Positions 47,442 to 60,100 of a stretch of DNA of 64,000 bases are shown piece by piece. Position 1 is the first letter of the stretch, and the number at the start of each line of letters is the position of its first letter. The position numbers were made by a program, and so were the translations under genes. A model generated the notes under the pieces. The model was given only the letters and a program-made list of their open reading frames with translations, did not search any database and had not been told where the DNA came from. This DNA comes from Eutypa lata (lineage: Eukaryota; Ascomycota; Sordariomycetes; Xylariales; Diatrypaceae), in NCBI GenBank assembly GCA_022661535.1, contig JAKULF010000004.1:3658001-3722000 (forward strand), written 5' to 3'.

Positions 47442-49504
47442 TCAATCATGTGCGATGACTTTGATTATCGACGATTGATTAAGACCAGGCCACCGTGCTT
47501 TTCCCCATGTAAACCAATACCCCGTCGCAGCACAAACAACAATAACGTAGATTGGACCGGCATAATTCATGTTCGTTCCAGTCACAGGCAATGAAACGGG
47601 GAAAGGCAACCATATACTAAGATAAACGGTCCAAACTAGCGCAAGGAGATTTATAGGTGTAGCCAGACGTCGGGGAAGTTTCCACTCGCCATACCGGACC
47701 GGGTAGCTAGGTCCTTCACCTAAGCGACCTGTTAGGCGAGCATGTAGCAAGCATACGATAGCAACGATATAGGAGGTATAAAGACCGAGAGATGACAGCG
47801 CAGTGAAAGCACTAAAGACGGTAGCAGTTGCAGTATTGCCCACACCAAATAGTGAGATCAGGGAGACAATTACAACGGGCAACCACACAGATCGAATGGG
47901 CACGCGATATCGTGGGTCGATTTTAGCAAACCAGGCAGGAAGCGCCCCGTCGCGAGCCCAGGCCCAGGTAATTCTTGAGACCGACGCCATCGATGCTGCT
48001 ACTACGCAGAATGTGACCACCAGCAGACCGACAATCATGCCCGTACCCCCCGCACTGCCTGCGGCGTTCATAACAATGGGGATAATCGGATAGGGTGACT
48101 CCAGCACGGCTTCCGGGTCGCTTATACTGAACAGCATGGCCAGTATCATCCCGTAAGCAAGGATTCCATTGAGTACAATAGTCAGGATCTAATGCATATT
48201 AACACGTCGTCCTTGAATTTGAAGACTTGCCTCCAGAAATATTTGAGATTGGAGATATATTATAAGGGGGCGATGTACGTACTGCGAAAAAGGGTTAGCA
48301 ATTTAGACCGAAATCAAGAAAAATTAGAACAGGCCCTAGAAGAAGATGCTTAGGATTCGAAATAGTAAAATTTTTTAATACATGCCCATTGACCGGGGAA
48401 CTGCTTTCTTGGCCCTTCGAACCTCCTCCGACATGTGTACGACCTAATGCGCAAATTGTCAGTAGAGGTTCAACGAGTCGATTGCTAGCAAACCTAAGTC
48501 TAGTTACCCCATCAAAGCCAATAAACCCCCACGCAGGCACGAGAAGCCCCAGATTCCAGCTAACGAATCCGTTATCCCATCCGGAAGAGACCGTTCTCCC
48601 AAAAAATACGAATTCTGCGCTGCTCTTGGGCGCTGGTGCTAGAAGTACGGCGATAAAGATCACCCAAAGGGCGATATGAAGCATTCCAGCGCACAGTTCC
48701 ATCCAGGGCACGGCCCGGAAGGCATAGGTATTAATGAGGCCAGCGATGAGAACCTGGGCGACGATCAGCACCGTGATGTGCCATGGCTTTTCCCCGTATG
48801 TATCTGGGAAATTAGTCGATACGAGTCCGAGGAGGATGTTCGCTTGTCCGGAGGTCGACCCTGCGAGGGCCGAGACCCAAGCGAACCATGTCACCCAGCC
48901 CTTTCAGGTTAACCGGTTAGTTTTATGTAGTGAATTGGGAGTAGGCTGTTGGTAGATGGGGGAAAGGGGGAAACTGTTAACTCCCGATTCAGGGTGGGAG
49001 CTAGAACATAGGACACCAAAGACTCACTTGCATCCAAGTGATTAGACGCCTATATCTCTCTGGTGCGAGAAAGTCCGTCCAGTGATACTGCGCGCCTGCG
49101 ATGGGTTGGATTGCTGCCAGCTCAGCCATCGATAGAGCCTGCATGAGTGCGCCTACTACAACGGCGATGATGCCCCATGTTAGAGTCTGTGGTCCGCCAT
49201 TATAAAACGTGGCGCCCATATTCATTGCCATCACCTCCCACGAGCCCATGAACGTTAGAGAGAAGGCCAGAAGCTGGGTGAAAGAGAAGAGCCTCTGTGC
49301 TCCATGGTTAGCTACTCGTACTCTATGTAAAGGCGGCATCGTTATATTCACCCGTAGACTAGACGTTTGTGGATGCACAGCCTGGAATGAAGTCCAATTC
49401 TCATCGGCCGAGCCCTGCATCTCTACATGCTCAGAGTGTACGTCTTTCATCATGGCAGCTATCTCGAGCGGAATAGATAAATAGTGCGGTAAGGGGCAGT
49501 GCAA
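47442..49504 (-). CDS. Amino-acid/GABA-choline-type permease (APC superfamily), one doubtful splice junction
   Basis: Plasma-membrane amine/amino-acid permease, about 538 aa. Exons are 49504-49352, 49294-49028, 48900-48508, 48443-48387 and 48188-47442. The first three introns are normal GT-AG (57, 127 and 64 bp); the first is a multiple of three and would go unnoticed in frame. Motifs are FSFTQLLAFSLTFMGSWE in helix 1, IAGAQYHWTDFLAPERYR, the WVTWFAWVSALAGSTSGQA helix, then GFDG joined to VVHMSEEVRRAKKAVPRSM, ILTIVLNGILAYG, and WAWARDGALPAWF. These are fungal APC hallmarks. After exon 4 no GT in the right phase exists: the sequence continues GGCATGT, so the last junction is either non-canonical or damaged. 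The start may instead be the ATG at 49453. It lies about 500 bp from an AT-rich block. Confidence 0.82.
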
Positions 49505-52500
49505 TACAACAACAATAATCGAAAGCTTGTAGTTTCATAGTATTTGTTCACGAATCTCTATAACCCCACGATACTATCTACGATAGGTAGAAAATACAAG
49601 TATGAATAGATAATATGCAGAGTCGGCGCCCTTGGCCGTCGAAGACAAGACGTAAGTAGGTGAGCGGTAACTCCCTCCTATAATATGCCCAGCACCCACC
49701 CTTTTTCTGGGTAGTATCGTGGCTGATGACGAGGGGAAGGAAAATAACTTGATTGGACACAGCGAGTTGTGATAGATGGGTTTTTATATTAGAGGATGAT
49801 AACGTGCATTTGCCCCTCACCGCTTACTTGCAGCATTGATGTCGCGGGCTGTGGCCATACCTGCCATGGAACGTTATCGTGCTGAATGAATCACACTAGG
49901 ATTTCACAAGACTAGAACTAGACCATGTCTTGGTTTCGGACCCGAGCGAGGTAAGACATAACCATATCGTGCACCTATCTCTCCACCGCGGCTATTGGAC
50001 TATCCATTGACTTAAGAGTGCACGCTACTTAGGGGGGTTTATTGAATTTACAGTAAGTTTAGCACTCTACTCACGTACAATAACTTGCTTATAGCTTGCA
50101 ATCTATATATACATAAACGGAGTGAAGGCTATTTAGTGCATACCTAGGTGCATGCTTATAAAACATTTCAAATGGCCCCTGTGTTGACAAGTCTATAACT
50201 GCTAATCCTGATAACTGGAACACTGAAATAAACAAAGCAACTGTTGACGGAACCATATGGAATGACGTTTTCCTCGAAACAGACCGTGTAACTTCCAACA
50301 AATAGTCTTAGGGGCTGTATGGCATAAGATAAGTTAATGAGTAAGATATACACACAAAAAAACTAAAATCTGCAACACCCCGTCTGTGTAGCCCGGGGCA
50401 TGATAGGATGATACCACCAACCTTAAACCTGAAATCTGCATAGTTACTGGACTATACTTGTGGCTCCCTTGAGGTTGTTCGATTCAACAACTTAGTGTAG
50501 ACCTAAAATAAGGGCTTACTAGAGAACCAACGATGGAAGACCTTTAAAACCTTTGCCGAAATACACGAACCATGCAGCCTAAGACATCGATGGAAGCTTT
50601 GCTAAAGAATGCAAAAGGTAGTTGGTGTGAAATGCATGTCATTTATATCATTGGCAAAGACTACACTCAGGTTATTTTCACCCAAGACCGCGAAATAAAA
50701 GAAGTGAACCCCCTAACCATAAACAATATCAAACAACTAAAAGTAGGGTATCCATCCTTCCTGTGCCAACGAATCAAATCAAATGCCTTATAAACACCCC
50801 TGGAGTAGCTTGAAAGGTACGGGCGTTCCGGAAAATATAGTATATTTTCTAGCAGCAGGTGTCCCAGTTTGACTTTAGTCTTAAATCCGCCTCTCTCATC
50901 CACCATTTCTACTCTCTCAATTTTTCATCAAAAGTTTATTGCTGGTATTAGTGGTAACGCAGTTGAGGTACTTCAAATACTTATACGAAGTAACAGCATT
51001 TATATTTAGATTGTACTTTATATGGTGCAACATGCATTCAAATCAAATGTCATAAACAGCAAGCAAAGCTGATATACAGTTGATGATGAAATGCGTGGTA
51101 TTGTAGGTTGGCTGGTATCAACACCAGTTTCCACAGCAGTACTGGTATAAAGATCAACACCTCGACTAATTACGTGCAGTCCAAACCATGCTGGGGTAAA
51201 TTGTCTAGTTAAAGGGCCCTTTGGCGAGAACATCATTTCTCCATCGCATTACAATAGCTGTTAAAGCTTCGACTCTGGCTAGTGAGGTGTTATGAAGCTG
51301 CCCCTATTCGGCGAACTAGGTAGTTTGCAAGACCAGTCTCGGGTGTCTGTACTCCAAATACGTTTCCGTATATTCAAAGGGTGAAGTCTACCAACACCAG
51401 TGCGCACTATGGCGCGATTCTTGCATAATTATATGACTTTGCTTCTATCTCCCAGTCTATAAGCCATATTTAGTACACCATACCCCTCACAGTTGCCACG
51501 ATTAAGGGTGGAATAGTAGATACTGTAGTGACGCTTGCTTTGAGCCAACATCCCTTAACAGGATGGAAGCATACGAACGGCAAGAGGAGTCTAGGGGGGT
51601 TAGGGCGTTTATAGTACCAGCGACAAATGGCTTACACATTAGAAAGGCTCGGTGTGAGGGTCGTGTTGGGGGATGAAATAGTCTAGCGTAACCCGAGCGA
51701 GACCACTACATTTATGAGGTAACTAATGTTAATATGACTCTCCGCTTTCATTATTAATAGAGTGCAGGCCCACTTACAAATACTCGTCGTCAAGGGCATT
51801 GGAAGGATGGCGATGTCCTAATAGCGAACGAATATATGCATCTACACAACCATCGGCAGGTTTTGGCACGACTAGACCGTATAGAGATACACAAGGCTTT
51901 ACTCAAGAGGCCCCGAATGATATCCTTCACGCGGGCTAGAAAGCCACCTTTATTTGAGTGGGACACACGCATGCGACGGTCATTCTGGAGGACTCGACGA
52001 CGGCAAGGGCAGATCTCGTTTTGGGCGCCGACGGATTCAGATCGCTATGCATGCACTAATTTACTATACTCCCTAGAGTATGTTATTTATTATATACATA
52101 GAGGGGCTGGCAAGTCGTATAACTTCTAGGAAGTGTGAGAAACCTTCACCCCTGAGTAGCTATATCTTAGGAAGCCGGGGGACGTAGTGTACCGTGCAAC
52201 GTTTCAGTAACCATCGGTGGATGTTAGTCAAGGATTAGAGTAAGATTCAACTCGATAGGTACGCACGATCCTGTTAAGCTTTAACTGAAATATGATGCTG
52301 ATATTTGAGGAATAGCAAATACTGACGTCTTGTTGTTTGGGGGGAAGTCATAAATTTAATATAAGTGGTGAAGAATATAAAGTTATTATGATTCTAAAGC
52401 CTCGAGATATAAGACTTCGCACCACAAACATATAGAAGGATAATATTTGGAATGCCCTCGCTCAAGTACAGGATATCGGTGGTACATTCAAAGTATATGG

Positions 52501-52751
52501 GGAAGTATAGACATCAACCATTCTCAGATGACCAGTCTAGCTCCAACCGCATATCTACCACCCATGGCGACCTTCGCATCAACCCAGCCACTAACCACAA
52601 TAAAGCGACCGCCAATTCGACCTGCTCTTAAATGTGGGTTTGATAATGGCCCAATATTGACAACACTGAAGCCTTCTTTCTTCTCAGGTGCGAACCCATT
52701 TGGTTTGGAGCTAAAAGTAGTGGTAGTATGAGGGTAAACGGGAACGTATTT
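49505..52751. other. 3.2-kb gene-poor part of the GC island
   Basis: Promoter of the permease at the low end and 3' flank of the secreted-protein gene at the high end. Open frames (for example 50572-50793, 51836-52129 and 52447-52731, all +) show no family match, signal peptide or supporting splice structure. It may be old degraded sequence. Confidence 0.5.
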
Positions 52752-53204
52752 CTACGCAGCGCAGCCGTCATCTCCATGGTTATGGCATGCTGCTCCATTG
52801 GGCTGGGCGTCGTTGTAACTGCATGCGATAGCGCCGGGGTTAGGGCAGTCCTAGAGAAAGATGTGAGCAAGGTTGCCTTTATAATATGCCAGATGTATCA
52901 AACGGTCTACGTACACACTGCGAAGATACTAAAGGTTAGCCAAATAGCTCTTGTTGTCTTGCTTAAAGTGGTTGAGGATGGGATTACTCACAGTACCCGT
53001 CGCACACCCGATTGCCCAAACATTACCCGAACTCTCTGTTCCACCACATGTGCCATCGGACTGACAAACCTGCAACTTGTTAGTATTATCAATCATCCCC
53101 CTCGCCTTTTACTTGCATGCCACACTTACTCCATGGGTGACTGTCGCAGCTGTGAAGCTAACGCTTGCCACAATAGTGGCCAGGACAACTGCAAGGTGTT
53201 TCAT
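52752..53204 (-). CDS. Predicted small secreted cysteine-rich protein (candidate effector)
   Basis: Family not recognised. Four exons, 53204-53130, 53069-52992, 52917-52915 and 52850-52752, give 84 aa. Donors are GTAAGT, GTGAGT and GTACGT, acceptors TGCAG, CGCAG and CTCTAG, and all junctions are phase 0. Residues 1-20 form a clear signal peptide (MKHLAVVLATIVASVSFTAA). The mature part has Cys at 27, 33, 47, 52, 54, 62, 74 and 82, an even number that could form four disulfides. Cys52 comes from a 3-nt microexon; without it there are seven Cys and 83 aa. Cysteine-rich patches occur in separate exons and only join when spliced, which argues against chance. A TATATAAA box lies about 135 bp upstream of the ATG. 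The gene sits between two RIP-mutated blocks, as fungal effector genes often do. Role (host effector, antimicrobial or other) is inference. Confidence 0.62.
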
Positions 53205-53333
53205 GGCTGACGTTTATATGCTCGAACAGTTAGGCAATAAAAGCTTGGTAGGTGAGGAAATTACGGATGTGAGTATAATAAATTGTAACGTTCATTCCTG
53301 AAACCTTTTTGATGTTGGGGATAAGTTTAACAT

Positions 53334-53345
53334 TTATATAAAAAA
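53334..53345 (-). promoter_or_regulatory. TATA-like box upstream of secreted-protein gene
   Basis: On the minus strand this reads TTTTTATATAAA, about 135 bp before the start codon at 53204. The position is plausible for a fungal TATA box; the DNA is moderately AT-rich, so confidence is low. Confidence 0.35.
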
Positions 53346-54119
53346 CCGAGAAATATGTTCCGCTTATATTACAGAGAGTTAGGTAAGGAAGTATCATTTT
53401 GTTGGTTAAAGCAAGCCTTATTAATTGGATATTGTAAGTATGCTAAGCGCTTCCTGGCAACCCTTTTGACAATCCTTTACAAAATGGATTAACAAAGCAT
53501 CACTAAGGGTAGTACGACTACGATAATAAATTCCCACCACCACCACCACCGCCGCACCAAGCTGGTATATCGTTGCCACATAGTTAAACGTCACCATACA
53601 ACCAACCGCTATCGTCTTAACCATCATCACAATTACTATCATCTTAAGTTCGTGTAGCTTAATGAATGCGGACTTACCTCTCCCCGGTAGTGCTAGTTAT
53701 GACGCCAGGGTGGCCATCATGCAAATGGTTATGTTGGTGAGGTAGCCGCTAATATAATGCTGTCCATGGGGGTGCGGCAGCATCAGTACAGTGGCAGTGA
53801 CGCCGCTGTGACAATAATGATTCAAAAAAACCAAAAAGAAACATGAAGTGCTGGGTTGTGGATTTCAACCCCGACGGGGATCTACGTATGGAGCTAAATT
53901 TTCCAAGGATTATTTGCTAAAGTAAGGCGGTCAGTGAGCCTTAGCTCAAGGCCTGCGCCGCATGGCACAGGAGTTTAACGATATTGAGCTTAACCGAAGC
54001 AGCATATTAATGTAAAGCCGGTAAAGCCGGCACGGCCGGTTAGGTATTATTATTTAATGGATCCAATATTTCCGCCTTTCTTTTAATGTACGGAACTTAT
54101 TTTAGCGGCAAATATTTTT
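53346..54119. other. Upstream flank and transition into block B
   Basis: Contains a CCA-type trinucleotide run near 53533-53552 and GCCGG repeats near 54017-54040 (AAAGCCGG twice, then CACGGCCGG) just before the switch to AT-rich DNA. No gene supported. Confidence 0.5.
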
Positions 54120-57100
54120 ACCTTTTTGCATAAAGTAACTATGCCACTTTAATTATAACGGTAATAATAACGATAATAATAACGACGATAAATTTTAACG
54201 TTTAAATAAATATATTTATTTACTTAATTATATATTTATCTTTAAAGAAAAAATAAAAATTTACGAATTTAATTATATAATTTAATATTATATAATATAT
54301 AAAATAATAAAAATATTTAAATTAAATTAAATAAAGCGAAATTATATTATAAATAATATAAAAAAAATTTATTTATAATTATAATAATATAATTATATTA
54401 CGAATAAAAATTATAATAAATTATATATAATTATAATTAATTAATATAAAATATTAAAATTTTATTTAAAATTAAAATATTTAAAAATTTTTATATATTA
54501 AATATAAAGTTTTTATAATTTTATTATTATTTTATTTAAAAAATAATTTATTTAATTTATTTATAAATAAAAAATTATATTATTATTTTTAAATATAATA
54601 ATTAATTTATTTTTAATATATAAATAAAATATATTAATTTATAAATTTAATTTAATAAATTTAATAATTATTATATAAATTTAATAATATAATTAATTAA
54701 TTTTATAATTTTATTAAATTTTTATTAAATTTTAAAAATATAAATAATTAAATTATTTTTAATTTTTATTTTTAATTTAAAAAATTCTTTTATATATTTT
54801 AACGTTTATAAATAATTACGTATTATAATAAAGCATAAAATTAAATTTTATAATTATATATAACTTAAATATTTAAATAATTAAAGTATTTACGATTTAT
54901 ATAATATTAATTTATTAACTTTTATATATAAAACATTTAAATTAAAAAATATTAAAATATAATTTCTTTTATTTTTTACTTTTAATTATAATTAATTATT
55001 AATATAAAAATTAAATTTATAATTATAAAAAAAGCTTTTATTTTTAATTTATAAATAATATAATTATATTTAACTTTTAATTATTTATATTTTTTCTTTT
55101 TAATTATAATAAATTTGTTTTATTTTATTTTATTAACTTATTATAGTTTTATTAAATATAATTACGTTTTTCGTTATTTTTATTTTTATTTATTAATTTT
55201 ATTAATTTTATTAAAATTATTATTTTCGTTATTACTTTTAACTTTATTAAATATAAAATAAAATTTAATTATAAAATAAAATTTAATTAATATTAATAAT
55301 TTAATTACTTTATACGTAATATAATTAAAATTATAATAAAGTTTTTATTATTTTATTTTAAATTATAAAAATAACGAAAAGTTTAATATATAAAGTTAAT
55401 AATTATATTTCGTTATATTAATATAAAAAAATCTTTATAAATTTTTTTTAAAAAAATATTAATTTATATTATTCTTTTTAAAAATAAATACGTTTATTTT
55501 TTAGTTTTTTATAATTTAATTTTTAAGTTTTTTATATTTAAAGTTTTTTATAAGTTTTTTTTTTAAATTTTATAAGTTTAAAATTTATTATATTAAATTA
55601 TTAAATCGATTAAAAAAATAATAAAAAAATAATAAAAATTCTTTTATAAATCGTAAATAAAAACGAAAAGATTTTTAAAAAAGATTTTTTATCGAAAAAT
55701 TTAATAAAAATTTAATTAAAATTTATAATAAATAATATATTTTAAAATAATAAAATATTTTTAATTAACGATTTTAAAAAAAGTTTATTAAACTTTTAAT
55801 TAAAAGATTTAATAATTAAGTATTTTAATTTTTAATAATAAAACTTTATATTTATATTAAAACATTTAATTTCGAATAATATTTTTTAATTTATAATTAA
55901 AACTATTACGGTATTAAATAACATTTCGTAAATATATTATATAAAGTAATATAAAGCGATTAATCTTCGAGTTAATAACGTTTTTACTTTTAATAATATA
56001 ACGATAACCTTTATATTCGTATCGTTATAAAAACGTTACGTATATTTTTATTAAAGATTTAAATATAATTTTTAAAGATTTTAAAATATTAAATAATACG
56101 ATTTATTATACGATTTAAATCGATAAATTTTAAAAACTTAATTTTAAAATTAATAAAAAAAAACCTTTAATATTTAAAAACTTTAATTAACGTAATTTTT
56201 TAATTTAAATTATTAAAAGTTAAAAATTTAATCGATATTCTTTTACGGTTTTTTAATTAATATTTTTTATAACTTTTCGAATTTAATATAAAAACTTTAA
56301 AAAACTGTTTAAAATAAATTTAAAGGTTAAAAAGCAATTAATTTTTCGTTATTTTTAATAATAATAAACTTTTTAATTTTAATTTTATAAAAATTCGTAA
56401 AAAGTAAAAAGTTATTATTAATAAATTCGATTATAAGTTTAATATTAATATTAAAAATAATTATAAAAATAATTATAATGATATTTAAATTAATAAGTTT
56501 AAAGAATTAAAAACTTTAAATAACGTTTCGTTTTTTATAAAGAATTCTTTTAATAAATTTAATTTAAAAAAACGATTTTTAATAATTTTAAAAGGAAAAA
56601 CTATAAAAGGTTTAAATAAATTAAAAATTAAAAAAGTTATAATAACTTAAAAAAAATTTCGAAAGTTTTTAATAATAATAAATTTTTTTAAAATAAAATT
56701 AAAAAAAACATTTAAATTTAAATTTAAAGCTTTATAAAAAATAATACGAAAAGTTTTAAATTAAATAATAATAATTAAAAAAGTTTAAAAATGCTTTTAT
56801 TTATAATTTAAATTAAAGATTTTTAAACGTTTTTATTATTTTAAAACTTAATATTAACGTTATTTTATATATTTAAAAAAGATTTATATTAAAAGTTATT
56901 TTTTAAAAATTATAAATATTTATAATTTTCGATATTTAATTATTATAATTTCGATATAAAAATTAAAATAATAAAAATTAAAATAAGAAAATTAAACAAA
57001 ACGAAAAAATTACGTTTAAAAGATTATAAAAAGTTAAAATTAAATTAAAAAAATCAATATTAAAAAATAATAAAAATAAAAAAAGAAAAATCATAATAAA

Positions 57101-60100
57101 AAAATTAAAAAAAGCAAAAAGAAAAATAAATAATTAAAAATTAAAATTAAAAATTAAAAATTAAAAATTAAAAATTAAAAAAATAAAAAAAATAAAAAGA
57201 TTAATTTTTTTAAAGGTTTAATAATTATTAATTATAATTATTAAATTAAATTTAAAATCGTTTATTTAAATATATAAAATACTTTATAATATAAAATAAT
57301 ATAAAAAACTTTAATAAATTTTATAAAAAAAAGAAATTAATAATTAATAATAATAATTTAAATAAACGAATTTTAATATTAAATTTAAAAATTATATTTA
57401 TAATTTTTTAATTAATAAAATTATAAATATTATTATATTATTATATTAAAAAATAAAAATCGATTATTTATTAAAATTAAATAAAACAAATTTAAACGAT
57501 GATTTCGTTTTTTTCGTTTTAATTTTAATTTATTTATAAAAAAGAAAAATTTTATTAAAATTTTTAAATAATTTTATTATATTATTTATAAAAGTTAATC
57601 GAAAATATAATTTATTAATTTTTAAATTATAATTTTTTTATTATATTAAATATTTTAAAATTAATTTTTCGTTAATTATTTTATATTTAAATTTATATAA
57701 AATTTATTTATGATTATTTTTATTTATAAATAACGTTAAATAAAAAGAAAATAAAAATATTATACGATAAATTTATTAATAACGAAAGAAATTTCATTTA
57801 TAAATTTAATTATTATTTTTTTAATTATAATAAAAAATTAATTCTTTATTAAAAAACAATCGTAAAAAGTTATTTAATAAATAATAATCGTAATAAAATT
57901 TAAAATAAACTTTTTAATCGATTTATATTTAAAAAATCTTTTTTTTAAATTATAACGAATTTTTACATTTATAATAATAAAGTTAATTATAAGTTAATTC
58001 TTTTAAAAAAACTTTTTATAAATTTTATAATTAATAACAAAATTAAAGATTTTAAAAATTAAAAAGAAAATTTAAATTTAAATTTATATATTATTTTATT
58101 AAAAGACTTAGTTAAAATTTAATTTTAAAATATTTTTAAAGTTATTATATAATATCGTATTATAATCTTTATATTTTAAATTTTTCGTGTTAAAAGATTA
58201 TTTATTTATAAATTATACGTTATTAATATTATTAATTAAATATTATTTTTTAAAAATATTATTTATTAAATTTTATTAATAAATTTAAAATTATAAAGTT
58301 TTTTTTATTAAATTTATAAATTATTATAAATTTTATATTAAATTTTTTATAATTTAAAACTTTTTATATAAAGATTTTAAAAAATGGTTTTTTAAAATTT
58401 ATAAAGAAAATTTATATTATAATATAAAAGAATTATAATGATAATTTAATTAATTTAATTTAATTAATTTTTTTAACGATTTATAAAAATTTTTTAAAAA
58501 ATCTAAAATTATTATATAAATTAAATTATAAAGTTTATAAATTATATTAAAATAATAATTTTTTTATAAATTATTTTAAAAATGTTTTATATATAAAGAT
58601 TTAAAAATTTAAAATTCTTTATCGTTTATATTATTAATATTAAATAAAAAACCTTTTTTATTTAATTAAAAACGAAAATTTCGATTAAGAATTTTTTAAA
58701 TTTCTTTATAAATTAAATGATAATTTTTTAAAAAAATTCGTTTAAAATATATTTATTTATTAAACGTTTTCGAAATATTAAATTAATATTTATTTTAATA
58801 ATTATTATAAAGTTATAAATAATAAAGTTGTTTTTTATATAATTAAAATTATTAAATATATTTTTAAATTAATCTTTTTTTAATTATTTTTTAAATTATA
58901 TTTAAAATATTTATAATTAAAAATCGAAATAAAACATTTAAAGATATATCGAATATTAAGCCGAAATTATAATAAATATATAAAAATTACATAAAGCTTT
59001 AAATTTAATGTAATAAAACTTTATAATTTAAAATGAATTTATATTATATTTTTTTAATAATTTAATTATTAATAAAAATTATAATAAAAAATTAAAAAAT
59101 TAAAATTATATACGTAAATTATAATTAATTTATATAAAATGTATTACGTTTATTTTAATAATATAATATTTCTTTTTTATTTTAATAAAAACTTTATATA
59201 AAAATATAATTAATTTAATATTTTCGAATAAAATATATTAATCGTTTTAATTTTTATAATAATAAAAAATTATAACATCGAAATTTCATTTTCGAACCGC
59301 GTTTAACTTTACGAAAAAAAATTCGAAGATTTTTTAATATATTAAATAATTAAATTCGATAAATTTAAATATTTACTTAAAAGTTTATTAATAACGTTAA
59401 ATAATTTTTTAAAATATAATTTAAATAATATAATATTTTATTAATATAATAACTTTACGAAATTATAAAAACATAAATATTTATTAATATTTTAATATAT
59501 TTTTTAAAAATTTTTAAATTAATAAAACATGTTAATGTTTTATAAACGAATAAATACTTTTTTATAATTAATATATTAAAATGATTAATAAAAAACCTTT
59601 TAATTAAAAACGCAAAATCGAAATTATTAAATATATTAAAAACTTTAATAAAATATTTAATATATTCTTTTTTTATATTATGTATAATAATTATATTATT
59701 AATAAAAATATTTATAAAACTTTTAAAAACAGCTTAAATATCGAATTATAAATCGTTTTAAATATTAAAAATAAAATAATCATTATATAATTTCGATAAT
59801 TAAATTAAATTAAAAATTAATAAAAACAACTTAATATATTAATTATAAATAAATATTATTTATTGAATAATTTATTAATTATATCGTTTTTTTTAAAAAC
59901 GAATAAAAATTTAAAATCGTAATTTTATTTATAAATTATAAATTAAAGATTATATAATTTCTTTTTCGAATATAATTTTTATTTTTATATCGAATAATAT
60001 AAGTTTTAATTACATTATTATTTTATTATAAAAACTTAATTTTAAAAACTTAAAAAGTTTTTTAAACGATAAATAAAAAATAAATTATAAAAATAAAAAC

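Noticed and set aside
49295..49351. Reading straight through the first permease intron (in frame, no stop)
   Set aside because: It has consensus GT, CTAAC and AG, and removing it joins the family-conserved segment before helix 1.
51836..52129. 97-codon Arg-rich open frame on the plus strand
   Set aside because: No family match, no intron signals, composition typical of chance frames.
52447..53210. Two overlapping plus-strand open frames (to 52731 and to 53210)
   Set aside because: The second is the antisense shadow of the minus-strand secreted-protein gene; the first has no support.
53421..53642. 73-codon open frame on the minus strand with hydrophobic start, upstream of the secreted-protein gene
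   Set aside because: Its hydrophobic Val run comes from a simple trinucleotide repeat; no second exon or family support. Considered as a possible paralogue of the secreted protein but no similarity seen.
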